Made by a program: the position numbers and the translations under genes | Notes under the pieces: model-generated | What the model was told of the DNA's origin: nothing | The model's input: the letters and a program-made list of their open reading frames with translations, nothing else | The model's database searches: none | Part shown: positions 36,193 to 49,146 of the stretch, piece by piece | Numbering within the stretch: position 1 is the first letter of the stretch | How the letters are laid out: each line of letters begins with the position of its first letter | Assembly (NCBI GenBank): GCA_002794735.1 | Contig: NBAZ01000008.1 | Location: 496,001-560,000, forward strand | Source of the DNA: Pyrrhoderma lamaoense | Lineage: Eukaryota; Basidiomycota; Agaricomycetes; Hymenochaetales; Hymenochaetaceae | Direction of reading: 5' to 3' | Length of the DNA: 64,000 bases

Positions 36193-39100
36193 AAGGACGT
36201 TAGTTGATAGTTGGAAAGATGAAAGATGAGGAAGAGATGAAGATGACGGACCAGGGCGGGAGGACCGATGTAGAAGCTCGGAGTGCGAGCTAAATAGAAA
36301 GGACGCGTATCGCGTGTCTGAAGGACTCAGGCTGGGAGCGTGGGCTCTCAGGTAGGAGTCTACGTTCGGATTCAGATCCGAGGGTTCGGCGAAGGTAGGT
36401 TTGAGAGATGTGCAAAAACGTATCAGGACTTCTGTGTTTGAATCGATTTACGAAGAAATTAGCAAAACTCAAAATCAAAATTTAAGCCAATGATAGTAGC
36501 CAAATGGTATGCATATTTTTTATATAACAAAGATATTTGGCTCGATGCACATGGCGATGCTCACCGTTTAATGTGTTCCCTCTTCAACAAAAAGGATGTT
36601 CAGAGACACATGTAGCCGTCGACTCCAGACACAGAAAGAGGGACGTGACTGACACATCTGGCGAACATGGAGTCCCGTGACAAGCCGTTAGTCACATTGT
36701 GACTTGTTACCTGTGGATTAGTCACTGTCACGGGCTCCGATGGACCTTGCGAGCCATCCCTGAGCCCGGGAAGTGTGTGTATTGCTGATGGCATCTGCGA
36801 TCTCATTAGAGTTAAAAAGAAGTCGATGTTTTGTTCTCTCACTCCTGGGGATAAATGACTAGCTTCTAAACCTCCTGCTCGTCACTTTCCACATAAATCA
36901 GCTTTCTCGCCCTTCTTCCCGTTCCCTTGGTTCAAAACAAATTACAACGCACCTTCTTCCTGGTTCTCCCGTTCCAGGCGGTCTCAGTATCAAATGCCGC
37001 CGACCGACAAGGGACGTAAAGTATGCATATAACCCTCCATACGCGAGCCAACGCAGAAGAATCATAGCTAGAACTTTAACAGTCTCTGTCGAAATACGAT
37101 CCTGAGGATTCTTTTTTGTCTTCGTACTTGTTTCAAACTACTTTCTTCCAATAGATACTTCCAGATCTCTCAGTGTTCTCTTTGTCTCATATCATCGCAT
37201 GCAATCTGTATGAGCTAATTTTTTTGTAAAGAAATCTCACTAAACATGCGCCTCAACTTGAATATTCGCTATGCCATCTTGGAATATTATACAATGTATT
37301 GTTATGTCAATAAATATCCACTGTCATTCTTCGGCATGCCTTGCATGGGAACAAGTACAGTCGTTATGCGCACAAAAAAATACAAATTTATTAATGTTAA
37401 CAAAACAGGCGGGTCAGCCTGTAGTGGAAGATGGAAAGGAAGAATCGCTATCAACATTTATCCAACTTCGCTCGGGTCTGAAGGCAATTTTAAGGGGACT
37501 GTCGTAGTCGACAAATATAGTGGTTTGAGGTGCGCACCTTTTGACGTCGAATCGTCATGTGCATTTATCCAGACATGACTCTTACAATACGACCTTTAAA
37601 AATGAATATCCCGTGGGTGGGGAAGCCGGGCAGAAGTCTCTCCAGGAAAGGCTGAAACGACCCGGTGTTCGTGTTCACGATAAGCTGGGTACGTGTTGAC
37701 TGGACTCGTCTCCCTCATACCTTTCATGACTAAATGAATAACGGAACAAATGGCGGAGTTTCGGACTCGGATGTTTGAGATTAGCTTTTGGTTTACAAAG
37801 TCATCTTCCTGCGCAAACATTCTCTTGCTCTCCACTCTGGAACTTGCATCGTGCCGGCTCGGTCAACAGAATAAATAAAATAAAATTCAATTTGGGCTGC
37901 GACAGCGCGAGAATCTTCGAACGGGCTACTATTCTGCAAGCGACATGTTTCTATCTCCGTCACTACCTCTGATCGGATAACAAATTGGTAAGGAGACAAC
38001 AACACACACACTCACTCACACTCTTCTGTTGTGCACTGCACTGCAAATCCATTTAAATTATTCGGTGAGCATCCCTTATACATCATTCTCTCTGTCTCTG
38101 TCCAGATTAGCATCCAACACCCGGCTTTCTCCAGGCACTCGGTCCTTTTTACTACAAACACTATAATATGGGGCACAAGGAATTAATTATACGACGCCAA
38201 TCTCAACTATATCGGTCACGGTCCCGGAACATTACGTTATTAATAGACTTCAACTTTGCTTTGGATACCAGAATCTTCCACCTCGTACTTACTAAAACTG
38301 GGTCCAAGAGATTTTTAGTCCTGCTGGGCACTTGAAGAGTAGTAGTCTGGTCTTCGATGGCTTTCAGTCCTGTTGATGGCTTTGTGGGAATGGATTAGAA
38401 GCCTAGTTCCGCATGTGTGCGAGGGAGTAGCCATGTACGACATCTTCCCTGAACGGGAGAGTGTGCATATGCTGCTTGAGCCTCCTGCACAGCTAATTCA
38501 TTGCTGAGTCCGGTAGTTTAAAATTATCAGGCAAGAGAGAGAACCAATAACCCTTCGTATCATATATTGGATGTCAAGATAGCACATATAGGGAGGAACA
38601 GTTTAGTGTAGGCGTTTTAAAGGCTGATACTGAGATAAAAGGACATTTGTCCAGGGTCCCGTGTTCAGTATTACATATACTAATCCCCGCCCATATACAC
38701 ATTGTAAAAATAAACAAATTTCACTGTATTGAGAAGCTTGCTCTGTCATAATCTGTCAAATCTCTAACTGACTTGATTCAGGTTCGTGCTCAAAATTTGT
38801 ATATAACTCTACCAGTGCTCTTGTCTATAGTCGAGCGTGTTCACATGGATGAGCTCCTATTGACCGATTTAATTTGAATTTAACCTACAAAGGGATTTTC
38901 ATTTTTTTGACTAATCCTCGTGATCTAAGCCCTTGCTCGAAAAGTCATGGCTAATTTTATGATCAAGCTCGAACATGCAATATGATCCATGGCGTTATCT
39001 AGTTATCTCCCAAGACTTTCGTGGGCTCTTGATTCTGTAGAGTATTGTCTGTGTACAAAGTTCAACTAGTATCCTACAGAACTTTCTGAGAAGTATTTTA

Positions 39101-41555
39101 TCTTATATGATGCGATAGATCGCGAGAAGTTCATTATCTGTCGATATTGTCGAGAGAGATGCAATGTTTTATAATCACCTGTTCTATGTTCACACCTAGG
39201 ATAACATTTGTGATTCACAGAATGAAAATATAACAACATAAGATAAGACTACTACTCATATTTGAGTTACTCTTGTTATGTGGAAAGACAGTATATCTAC
39301 ATAAATATTGAGTTTACTCTAAGGTTATTTGTAGCTAAACTGAAATCAGCTATTACTGACTTCTCATCTAATGGAAGTATATGTGTAGGGTATCTTCTGA
39401 GCATCGGCATGACGGCGAAATGGTTCGATAGGAGCGGGGGGATGGCCGCAGTGAGAGACCTACGAGACGTTATCGTTAGACCATCTTCTCCTGAGATGCA
39501 AGTCCAAAGATGTCAGATGTTCTGGTCATCACCGATACTACTTCCCACTGCATATGGTCGACTATTCGCCCAGAGCTTCGAAGCATCACACAGCACGCGC
39601 TAGACGCCACTGTCCTTGATAGAAAGGGGGAAAGGAGATAACAACGATATTTTAAAACGGGTGAATGAATAAGACTGAGGGAACGCTGCGATATAAATTA
39701 CGTTGGGAGCCTCATTCTCTTCGGCGAATACTTGTACAAACAACTAACGTTGATATGAGGTACACTCTAGAGTGCATAAACAAAGCCAAGGATTACAAAG
39801 AAAAGCCTAGGTTTGACGTGCATCATATGCACATTACTATGGTCTGTAGACACTCAAAGTTCATCGTTATGTGTATTGATCTCCATTTAGGGTGGGTAAA
39901 CGCACAGAGTGTATCATGAGTTTCGCGGCTCTAGATAGCAGTTACCATGCAACAATCAACAACTTTGTACTCAGGCGCCAGTACACATCTTAAAGATAAC
40001 TAAAGTTTCTAGAATAGAAAGGGGGGTAGCGTAGAATCATTCACGTAGCTTTCTTGTACATGCATAAGTCCTTCCTCAGAATCAGATTATTTATAAATAG
40101 CTACTTTATCTCAATTTGTAACAGTCCGTGGTTTAGTCTCATCTTTTCCTCTTCTCCCAACTCCCAATAATCTGTCTCTCCAGAAGATTCTATAAAAAAG
40201 GATCGCGGTGACAAAATATTCCCAGAAATCTGTTGTTCGCTCACTATTTCTGGAGGCCTATTTCTAGGCACAACTCTTAAAATAACTGGACCCAGCCCTG
40301 AAGCATTATGCATTGTCCCCCTGAAAACCTAACATAAGAAAGAAAAAGATGAGCTGATGCCATAGAACTAACATTATAGTGCCACCGTGACTCGGAGCCG
40401 ACGGTCCACAAAACTCATGCAAGATAATTTCTCAGCTCATTTGAATATTTCACAGGATTAAAAAGGAACCCATCAGCGGACCTGACCAAAGAGCCGAAAA
40501 ACCTCCCCGAAGACAGAAAGAAATGGCATGAGTGTGATTAAACATGATGTCAACTTGTCTACTTATGTTTAGTTCATATTTTAGCGTGGTTATGTCTGAA
40601 TTTGTCTAAGCCACACTTTCGGCACGCGTTGAATTTACCGAACATGCTTATTCGTCATTTACTTTTCACCTTTTACTTTTCTTTTTGAGGTTCAAAAGAG
40701 CGATAATCCGAGATCTGGGTGTGCCTGATTGACACGAAATTTCCAGAGCGGAAGCTATATAGAGACATTTACAAATGGTTAAACGTGATTTAAGGCGATT
40801 TAAATGCAACTGAAAGTTGAATGATTATTCAGTATAGAACTTCCCGTGGGTTATCAGATACACAACGATGAGATAAATCATTCTTCTTAAAAAGATAGTT
40901 TCGGAAAATGATAATATGCATATGACTTCAAGTGTTCGACCAATCTCTGCAAAATCGTAGTAAAATCTCTATTTCTGAATAGAAGTGGTACCCAAATACT
41001 GATATTAGAGGTAATGAAGGGAAAAATTCGCAGGAACAAAAGTTATTATTAACCTTGATTTGCTTATTTCTCATCGGTATGAATATCCTGGAGTAAAGGG
41101 CAAGCTGTTTTTAGATTACATGCACATGATACTCTCATAAATATGTTCAGCTACATGCAATAGTTGTAACTTGCAGAAGCGCAGAGTTAGTATGGCAGAC
41201 CTTCTCAGACTTATAAAAGGGATAAATATCCCTCGCTAGAAATATTTTATTCAGACGAAAGTAGTATACAACACACTTGCCTCATGCCCCACATTACTCG
41301 TTAGCCCGGGGCCGGAGAAAAAGAACAATATTGACAACGGATACAATTGCGAGTGACCACAACGAAGGCTAAAAAGCAGATGAAAAGGTACTGTGAACGT
41401 GAATATGCGCTGAAGACCAGTTCATGGGTCCGAAATAGTAGGACGAAGTAACTCAGATTAAGCTATTTTTTAGTAGGATCAGTTATTGCATGTGAAGTTT
41501 CCAAATGACCAGGCGGCGTTAAGGCTATGTGCCAGTGCAATGCCAAACTCCATGG
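36193..41555. other. 5.4-kb region without a credible gene
   Basis: The left end is the promoter and leader of the zinc-cluster gene, with a pyrimidine-rich stretch around 36880-36980. The rest is AT-rich with only short frames: 37246-37578, 39665-39919 and a 70-codon minus-strand frame 40101-40313 that begins with ATG. A two-exon mini-gene is conceivable at 36994-37020 plus 37155-37229 (33 residues, GTATGC donor). None shows a domain. No transposon ends, LTRs or tRNA were found by eye. Confidence 0.5.
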
Positions 41556-42984
41556 CTATAGGAAATCCTCTGCTCGTGCACGTTTTTTACCTCTTGATTC
41601 CTCGGCAACAGGTGCCTGTTGTGGCTTGTAGAAGTATTTAGGGTCATAAGCACGATTCTCTTCCTGTAAGGAACAATTCAGTATGTAATAAGAAGCAAAA
41701 ACATGAGAAAGAGACAAGTGGTGCTTTTAACTGACAGGAGAATAATTTGCGTCCGTATATTTCAATACTTGTCCTTTCTTAAGATCGGGATTTTCCTGCT
41801 TCAGAGCTGGATTAGGTATAGGAGGCTTGACAATGGCGGCGGGAGTACTAGAGGGGGTGGGTGAATGGCTCCGCTTCGAGAGAATATTTGGAGGAGGAAT
41901 AGAGCCCGTAATGGGGCCACTCATGGGTGTAGTCCCGGCTCCCGGAGGTTGGGAGAGGCCTGGTGGAGTTTGGCCCATGGGTGGAACACCGAATCCTGGT
42001 GGGAAAGGAGGCGCCCCAAGAGCAGCATTAAGGGGGAAGGGAGGAGCTCCCGGGGGGAGCATCCCTGGCGGAGGGAAACCAGGTGGCATGGAGAAGCCAG
42101 GAGGTGGACTATAAGCATGAGGTTAATCACTGATGTTTTTCAATTCAAAAAATTAGCAAAAAGCAAACATTTGAGAAAATCCTGGTGCTCCAGGGAATGG
42201 GGGAAAAGCGGGTTGACCTGATACTGTATTTGGCATAACCGGGGGGATCCCAGGAGCCCCACCGGAAGTAGGTGGAGATATCTGTGTGGGAGGAGCGGCG
42301 TATGTCTGAGGAGCAGCATTAACTACAGGACCAGATGCTGCATCAGAAACAGGAGGTGGAACATTGTCTGCTGCACCCATAAGTGCTTTGTGTGCTTCTA
42401 GTTGGATACGCAGCTCCTCTTGTGTATATACTCTATTTTCAAACTTGGGACGTTTGGCCAGGGGTTGTGTGATAGTGCCAGGGTTAAGACCAAATTCGAT
42501 CTCCTTTCGTCGTTTGTAGTCTGCAACATCTGGTGCTGGAATACCTTCCATACCGAAAATTTCTACTTCGTATCCATCCCGACCAGGCATGGCATTTTCA
42601 ATACGTGGTAGACTGATTTTCATCATTAATCTCTTCAAAGTTAAGATGCAACTAGTTCGATACGTACTTTTCCAGGTCTAGTTTATGGACTTGCTGGATA
42701 TGAACAGCAAGTCCTCCAGCAGTATTTAGACGTCGAGGGCACATTTTACATTTGAAATGCTTTGCTTTCTGATGCTGCATAAGAACTTGGGTGTTTACTA
42801 TTATCAGAAACAGAAATCTACTTGGAGAGTTTGTGTAATCTCTTACTTTTCTCATCTTCAAATTCACGTTCACAGTACCAACACCATGGCTGGATAACCT
42901 AGGATAGAGATTAGTCAACGGAGATATGTGTAATTAGATGCCACTACTTACGACTTTCTTCTTCTTGTTATTCTTTTTGCCCAT
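41556..42984 (-). CDS. BuGZ/ZNF207-like C2H2 zinc-finger protein
   Basis: Exons are 42984-42952, 42898-42847, 42785-42668, 42612-42169, 42108-41736 and 41663-41556, 375 residues. The N terminus MGKKNNKKKKVVIQPWCWYC begins the two zinc fingers, which continue FEDEKILMQHQKAKHFKC, CPRRLNTAGG and VHIQQVHKLDL. Next is the family block ENAMPGRDGYEVEIFGMEGI and DYKRRKEIEFGL. The rest is Pro/Gly-rich (FPPPGMLPPGAPPFP), resembling the phase-separating region of animal BuGZ. Animal BuGZ binds Bub3 and microtubules and aids spindle assembly and splicing; I do not see a clear GLEBS motif, so the fungal role is open. The C terminus is ENRAYDPKYFYKPQQAPVAE, then a basic end. Confidence 0.9.
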
Positions 42985-43420
42985 TTTTACTTCCTAGGTA
43001 AGTTGAACGGTGCGATAGTCTCGACTTGACAAAGCCCCGTTTGGTGCACCTCACTGTCGACAGCTGTGCAGCACGTGATGCGAAACAGCTCTTGTTGTCA
43101 TTGTCACATCCTTGTCACAGTTGAATGATATCAAACCGCAAGTTTGCGATATCACTTCCTTAAAAGAGAAGAATTAAAGATTAATTGATGTCTGATAGCT
43201 CAGATCTACATCTTATGTGGTATTTTGACATATTCTGATATTAAATCTCACATTGACTCGATGATGGATACATAATACAATACAAGTGCTCAATGATGGT
43301 AAAATACAGATATTGAAACTCCGATAGTACGCGACTTGCTAACCTTTAACGAGTAACTCTGTAAGTGCCGACCGACTTCGTTCTCCTCAGTCTCTCTTCT
43401 CTACTCCCTCTCTGCTCATC
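42985..43420. promoter_or_regulatory. Divergent promoter region, BuGZ-like / CDC4
   Basis: The two start codons lie 436 bases apart on opposite strands. The CDC4 side has a pyrimidine-rich leader (about 43380-43419). No clear TATA box. Confidence 0.5.
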
Positions 43421-46212
43421 ATGAGCCCAGATCACCGTCCGACACTCATACTAGCACCCTCAGTCTCAACAACGAAGTAAGATGGTATCTTCTCTTACGG
43501 TCAAAAATTGTCCTAACTTACCTTCATGACAGAGTTGTGACGACGACGACTACAACTACAACTTACGCGCCAATTCCACTACCAGCTCTTCCTCCTCCCA
43601 CTTCTCCAAAAGACCCAAAGGTTTACCCACTGCTGAACGCTCCTTTGCCTTCTTCTCTTCGTCGCTTTCCAATCACATTCCCTGGGGGTACACGTGCCAC
43701 ATTCCGTGATGGAGCCGACGGTGACGATGACATGTATGATGAGGAAGAGGTTTCCAGTGGTAGAGGATGGCGCCTAGTGAGACGTGAGGATGGATCTGAG
43801 CAGGAGAGAGTAGTCAGCCTTCATGATGCTATCGAGCGTTTTGGAAAGAAGCGTTCACATACGAATGATATTGTTATGCAAGGTGTTGAAGAAACAACCA
43901 GTAGCCCACCACCGAGGAAGAAACCCAGGGCAGCCCATCCAGGATCTCTCTCAATCAACTCTGCTGCAGCACCCCCTTCACCATTGCCATCTCCTACTGG
44001 CTCTCCTCCTCCACAAAATGTCTGGCCATCAGCACCTCCAAGTGGGAGTTCTTCTCCTCAGCCCCAAGCGCCTATTCAGCCTGATGTAGCGTTAACTACA
44101 CTCATGACTTTACCTCAACTTCTCTCACACTACGTTGTCTTACCCTCAAGCTTGCAGTCCCATGTTCTCCTAACGTTCCTTCGTCATTCTCCTCTACCCG
44201 TACTTCGCACATTGCAATCCGTCCTAACTCCCACTTTAGCGCGCGATTTTCTCACTTTACTACCCCGTGAACTAGTATCTCATGTACTCAGCTTCCTTCC
44301 ATTCTCAACACTCGCCCGGGCTTCTCGTGTATGCAAGTCTTGGAGAGCTATCATTGATTCCGACCCTGTACTTTGGCAGGATCTCATGAAGTCAACCAAG
44401 ATATGGTTTGGTGGGGAAAGTGAATATCTCTTTTCCAAACATATTATGACTATGCGACGCAAAGCTGGGTTGCCCACTCCAGGATCTCTTCCTTTACCCC
44501 ATCCTTATAAAATTTTGTTCAAATCGCGACACCTTACTCGGACTTCATGGTTACATAACACTAATCCAAAGCGAATCACATTCCCTGCACATGGTTCTCA
44601 TGTAGTGACGTGCTTAATCTTCTCCCGTGGCAGAATCATCTCGGCCTCGGATGACAACTCTATCCATGTCTATTCACCAGTTAATGGTCAGCTAATACGA
44701 TCTCTAGATGGTCATCAAGGTGGTGTCTGGGCTCTCGCTGCTACCAAGGACACACTAGTGTCCGGTTCTACCGACAGAACAGTTCGGATCTGGGACTTGA
44801 ATACGGGAAAATGTACTCATGTTTTTGGAGGGCACACAAGTACTGTCAGATGTCTTTCTATAGTCAAACCTGAAATGGTTGAATGGAAGGATTCAGACGA
44901 AATCACTAGGCGAGAGAAATGGCCTAAAAGGCCACTCATAGTTACAGGAAGTCGTGATCATACACTACGTGTTTGGGCTTTGCCTAGAGCTGGCGATGAT
45001 GAGTATCGGTGCTTTGGTGCGGATGACGCGGAAGGTGATCCTTCTGAGGTGAGTTGACACTGTCGATCTCTGGGGTAATGTGGATTAAGTAATCTTGCAG
45101 GAGGACGTTGATGAAAACCCCTTTCATCAGCAACATCTTGAAGGCCACGAACATGCTGTTCGCGCACTTGCTGCCCGAGGCAGAACTCTTGTATCGGGAA
45201 GCTATGACTGTACTGTACGTGTATGGGACATTATCACTGGACAAAATAGATGGGTTTTGGTTGGTCATCAACAGAAAGGTAATTCGATATAAGTCATCAA
45301 GAGGTTTTTCTGGCTAAACAGGTCAACATAGTTTACTCTGTTGTACTAGATCCTACTCGCGACCAGGCTTGTTCTGGCTCTATGGACGGTACAGTGCGAG
45401 TATGGAGTTTAAACACAGGAGATTGTATCCACACTTTGACAGGACATACATCTTTGGTGGGATTATTAGGACTATCACCATCGTACTTGGTTTCTGCCGC
45501 TGCAGACTCCAGTCTCCGTATATGGAATCCCGATACCGGTGAGCTCAAACATACATTGCAGGCTCATACCGGGGCAATCACGTGCTTCCAGCATGATGAA
45601 TTCAAAGTTCTAAGTGGATCTGATGGGACACTCAAAATGTGGGATATGCGAGATGGATCATTTGTCCGAGACTTGCTTACAGGTATTAATGGTGTTTGGC
45701 AAGTCGTATTTGAAGGGCGTTGGTGCGTAGCGGCTAGCAATCGGACTGATGTTACTGTTTTGGATGTGTGGGACTTTGGTCGGGAAGAGGGTGATGAAGA
45801 ATGGATTGGAGAACCCGCTGGGGGCCTCTACGACGATAGCTCTGATGAGGAGGACTCGGAAGACCAGGAACATCCGGATACAGATGCCATGGATCAAGAC
45901 TTTGAGATGGCTGCTTCTGAGTCTGAAATGAAGGAATTCGATGTCGACGCGGAAGATAGCGAACATGATAACCGACGTGTCACAGTCTGGGACGATATTG
46001 AGACTCCGGTTCACAGAAGGAAGGCTCAACTGCATGCGAAACCTGCTTGGTTAGATGAGAACTCGGGTGAAGGTTCCAGTATTACTTCTGTTTCAGAAGC
46101 TGTGGATATTGAAAGTGCAGAAGAGCGTTTGATTACACTTCCTTCTCGTATTCTTCCAATAAGTGAGGAGACTCCAACACGACCCCGTGTGCGAAATGCA
46201 AGAAAGCGATAG
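43421..46212 (+). CDS. CDC4: F-box/WD40 substrate receptor of SCF (CDC4/FBXW7-like)
   Basis: Exons are 43421-43476, 43533-45048, 45101-45278 and 45332-46212, 876 residues. The short first exon (MSPDHRPTLILAPSVSTTK) gives the true start; the longer open frame after it has none. The F-box is at about 260-305 (FLTLLPRELVSHVLSFLPF; RASRVCKSWRAIIDSDPVLW). From about 368 to 735 there is a WD40 propeller; blades end in VRIWDLNTG, LRVWALPRA, VRVWDIITG, VRVWSLNTG, LRIWNPDTG and LKMWDMRDG, with SGSTDRTVRIW and SGSYDCTVRVW arginines typical of phosphodegron binding. Cdc4 recruits phosphorylated substrates such as Sic1 or cyclin E to Skp1-Cul1. Unusual is the long acidic tail (DDSSDEEDSEDQEHPDTDAM) of some 140 residues after the propeller. 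Confidence 0.93.
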
Positions 46213-46958
46213 ATGATGATAGCAGTGACAGATGATCGTCTTGTCCCCTCTTTGCTCACTCTCTTAGTTGTTACCCCTTATCTCTTTATCATCGTCTCAT
46301 TCTCTCTTGCATGTTGGCATCATATATATATATCATTTGTTGATATCTACATCCATGGACTCTCCACACTACTATTATTTCGCATTTTCCCCTACATCTG
46401 AATCATACTTCGTAGCACTTCCTTGGGATTTATTCTTTATGTAGCTTTGGTGTATCAAATATTTTGACATGCCTTTTTGGTCAACACTAAGGCTTTGCTT
46501 AATTAAAAATCCAGTTTTCTGGGGCGACTTTGAGTTCATTAAGAAGTATTGAATTTGTTGCTTAGGCAATCGATCTTCGATCACTAAAGAGAAGCAACTA
46601 TGCGATTTTCACCTCGGAAGTCATACTCTCATGTTGTTCTTTGGTACAACAGAGACAGGCGGTCTTATGAACATAAATTTAGGAAGGGAAGTTGTCCACA
46701 ATAACATAGAACATAGTTTAACTTCGAGCGCGGGTGTTTAGCATACCGCCGAACCTTGCTCATATTCAACGATATTGCATTTCAGCCTCAAAGCCTGGGT
46801 CCAATCAACACGTTCCATGGTTTTCCCGCATACAAAACACGTATCAATAATTTGAGGAAAGTTGACCATCAAGAGCAAAAACCGTGGAGATCGTCGGTAG
46901 TTGCAGGAAAACTCCGCGATATATTCATGGAAATCGAGAGTGTTGTAATATGCATTGC
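46213..46958. other. Convergent intergenic region
   Basis: These 746 bases between the ends of CDC4 and the cyclophilin gene hold their 3' untranslated regions. Open frames in 46213-47028 are short and partly lie over cyclophilin exons. Confidence 0.5.
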
Positions 46959-47758
46959 TCAGATCACCCTCGCCTTGTGTATTTTCACGTCTTCTATAGG
47001 TCTATTTGGTAATTTGGTTAGAAATTAAATATATAAATGTGAAGGAAACATGGGAATAACTGACTTGTCTTGTGCGTTAACTGCTACTGCGCCAAGTCTC
47101 TGTACCACTCTCATTCCCGAGCTTACGCGACCAAAAATTGTGTGCTTATTATCTAAGTAAGGGGTAGGAGCCAGAGTTATAAAGAACTGTGAGCCTATCC
47201 GAGAAAATCAGTAAGGAAGATGCGCAGAAACCAGTTAATTGGGTAGAATAAAGCCTCTCTCACCATTTGAATTTGGTCCAGAGTTTGCCATGGCCAAGAT
47301 TCCAGCACCAGTGAAACGTAACTCTGGATGTATCTCATCCTCACTATTCCGGGATGAGTACGCATGTGTTGCATGGAAGAAAGAACAGACATACAACTTC
47401 TGACCATAGATGCTTGTGCCTCCTCTTCCGGTTCCGGTGGGGTCACCTCCTTGGACCATAAAGTCCTGTGTACTCATAGGGTTCAATTTGGTGTATACAC
47501 GATAAGATTGTTTTACTGGGACTGACAGCGATGATCCTATGAAAGATAACTCCATTGTAGTACCCCCTCTTTGCAAGTTCGGCAAAGTTCTTACAGGTCT
47601 GATCGGGAGACACGGTTATAAGAGGAAGAGTTGGCTCAAGTGCTTTAGATAGAAGGAAATATAGTAAATACCTTCGGAGCATGATCCCAATAGAGTTCAA
47701 GCTGGACATCGCCCATGCTCGTCTCAAGGACCACAGATTCGTAATCTCCGTTCGACAT
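46959..47758 (-). CDS. Cyclophilin-type peptidyl-prolyl isomerase, PPIL1-like
   Basis: Exons are 47758-47672, 47598-47527, 47465-47395, 47343-47264, 47194-47065 and 47001-46959, 160 residues, a single cyclophilin domain. It begins [20 protein letters not shown]. Active-site elements are [20 protein letters not shown] (the catalytic Arg in FHRII), [18 protein letters not shown] and [11 protein letters not shown]. It ends [12 protein letters not shown], which matches the PPIL1/Cyp1 spliceosomal cyclophilins. The residue that contacts cyclosporin A in human CypA (Trp121) is Tyr here (TPYLDNKH), seen in other fungal members. Spliceosome association (through SNW1/Prp45) is inferred from the family. 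The gene shares a 242-base spacer with DTD. Confidence 0.93.
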
Positions 47759-48000
47759 ATCCGAAATGAGAGGTAGAGATCAAAACAAAAAACGAATTCT
47801 GAGGAATAATATTTCAGGAAGTCTCGTCGATCGTTACAAATAAATTTATCATTATTTTGGGAACTTCCTCGGTGGTTTTGAACTCTAAGTTCTCTTTTTC
47901 TATCTTTCTCTCTTCTCTTTACATACAAATATTCTTCTGCCTCTTCTCTGCCTGAGATATTTATCAGGAATTTCTCTAAGTTAATAACACCTGATTCGTT
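47759..48000. promoter_or_regulatory. Very short divergent promoter, cyclophilin / DTD
   Basis: Only 242 bases separate the two ATGs. The DTD side has a CT-rich stretch (47880-47960). Shared control is likely from spacing alone. Confidence 0.55.
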
Positions 48001-48885
48001 ATGCGTGCAGTAATCCAACGCGTTGCTAGTGCATCAGTGACAGGCAAGATCTCACGGTTTCGTGCTCTCAGGCGTGTCAATGCAAACCAAGGCTCAGTTC
48101 TAGTAACATAATTATAGTCGATAATGAAATCATCTCAAAGATATCCAAGGGGATAATGGTTCTTGTTGGCATCGGCGTTGGTGGGCTTACGTGTTTGTGA
48201 ATAAGCTTAAAATACAACCTAATATCTTCTTTGCATTAGATGATACAGAAGCTGATATGCAACATATCGCAAATAAGATGTGTGTGCAGTCATTATACGG
48301 CTTGCTATCTCAATCTTATAATGCATAGATTATCTCTCCGTATCTTCAATGATACGATTGATCCGTCCGTCATGTGGAAGAAGAGTGTTAAAGACATTAA
48401 CGGTGAAATTCTCTGTGTGTCACAATTTACGCTTATGGCAAATACGACAAAGGGGAACAAGCCAGACTTCCATCGGGCTATGGTTTGTTAAGAATATAAT
48501 TATATCCACAGAACTCTAATCCTGTTTGCTCAAGGCGGGAGATCAATCCCGTGAACTCTATGGGTCCCTTCTTGCCCGACTAGGTAGTCTTTACGACCCA
48601 GGGAAGATCAAAGGTTCCCCTCCATTATTCTTTCTTCCCTTCTTCGGTACTTATTCGATATGTTTGTCTGCTAGACGGAAGATTCGGGCTATGATGGACG
48701 TCAGTTTGACAAACGAGGTGATAGACTTCGTGATGTATAATCCCGGGCTCAGGTTATCACTAACACATGTTTAGGGGCCGGTGACGCTCACTATTGACTC
48801 AAAAAAGTTTGAATATACTGCCCAGGGTGGACGAAAGAAGAGCATAGGGGTTTCCAATACCGAATTAGGTGCAGGGAAAAGCTAA
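48001..48885 (+). CDS. DTD1: D-aminoacyl-tRNA deacylase
   Basis: Exons are 48001-48043, 48118-48180, 48240-48279, 48329-48482, 48535-48613, 48675-48717 and 48775-48885, about 177 residues. It removes D-amino acids (and glycine mischarged on tRNA-Ala) from tRNA, keeping translation homochiral. The start is [13 protein letters not shown]; the core has [33 protein letters not shown] and FHRAM; the SQFTL and GP-containing ([11 protein letters not shown]) motifs form the active site. Intron 1 uses a GC donor (CAG|GCAAGA) instead of GT, the only reading that preserves the family sequence. The frame breaks once, in GGG at 48686-48688, where the family has GRFGAMM; one more G gives 178 codons. Confidence 0.92.
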
Positions 48886-49146
48886 CCGGTAGTCATCTAC
48901 TTCCGGGTCAGAAGAAGTTTCCTCCTTCATTCTCAAATTTGATTTTATATCCCCCAATGATGAATATGGAGACTTCAATAGAGAAATCTTTGGACTTCAG
49001 ACACAGCAGCACTTTCAACCTCAAACAAGCATAAAATTTCGTAGAAGTGTCCGTGAATGCACCCACCCTAAACTAAAATCACATGATAAACATTGTTTAA
49101 GCATTAGACTATGATTAGTGCAATGCAACCATACTTATTAAGTTAT

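Noticed and set aside
37246..37578. 110-codon frame in the gene-poor region
   Set aside because: AT-driven codons, no domain, no neighbouring exons.
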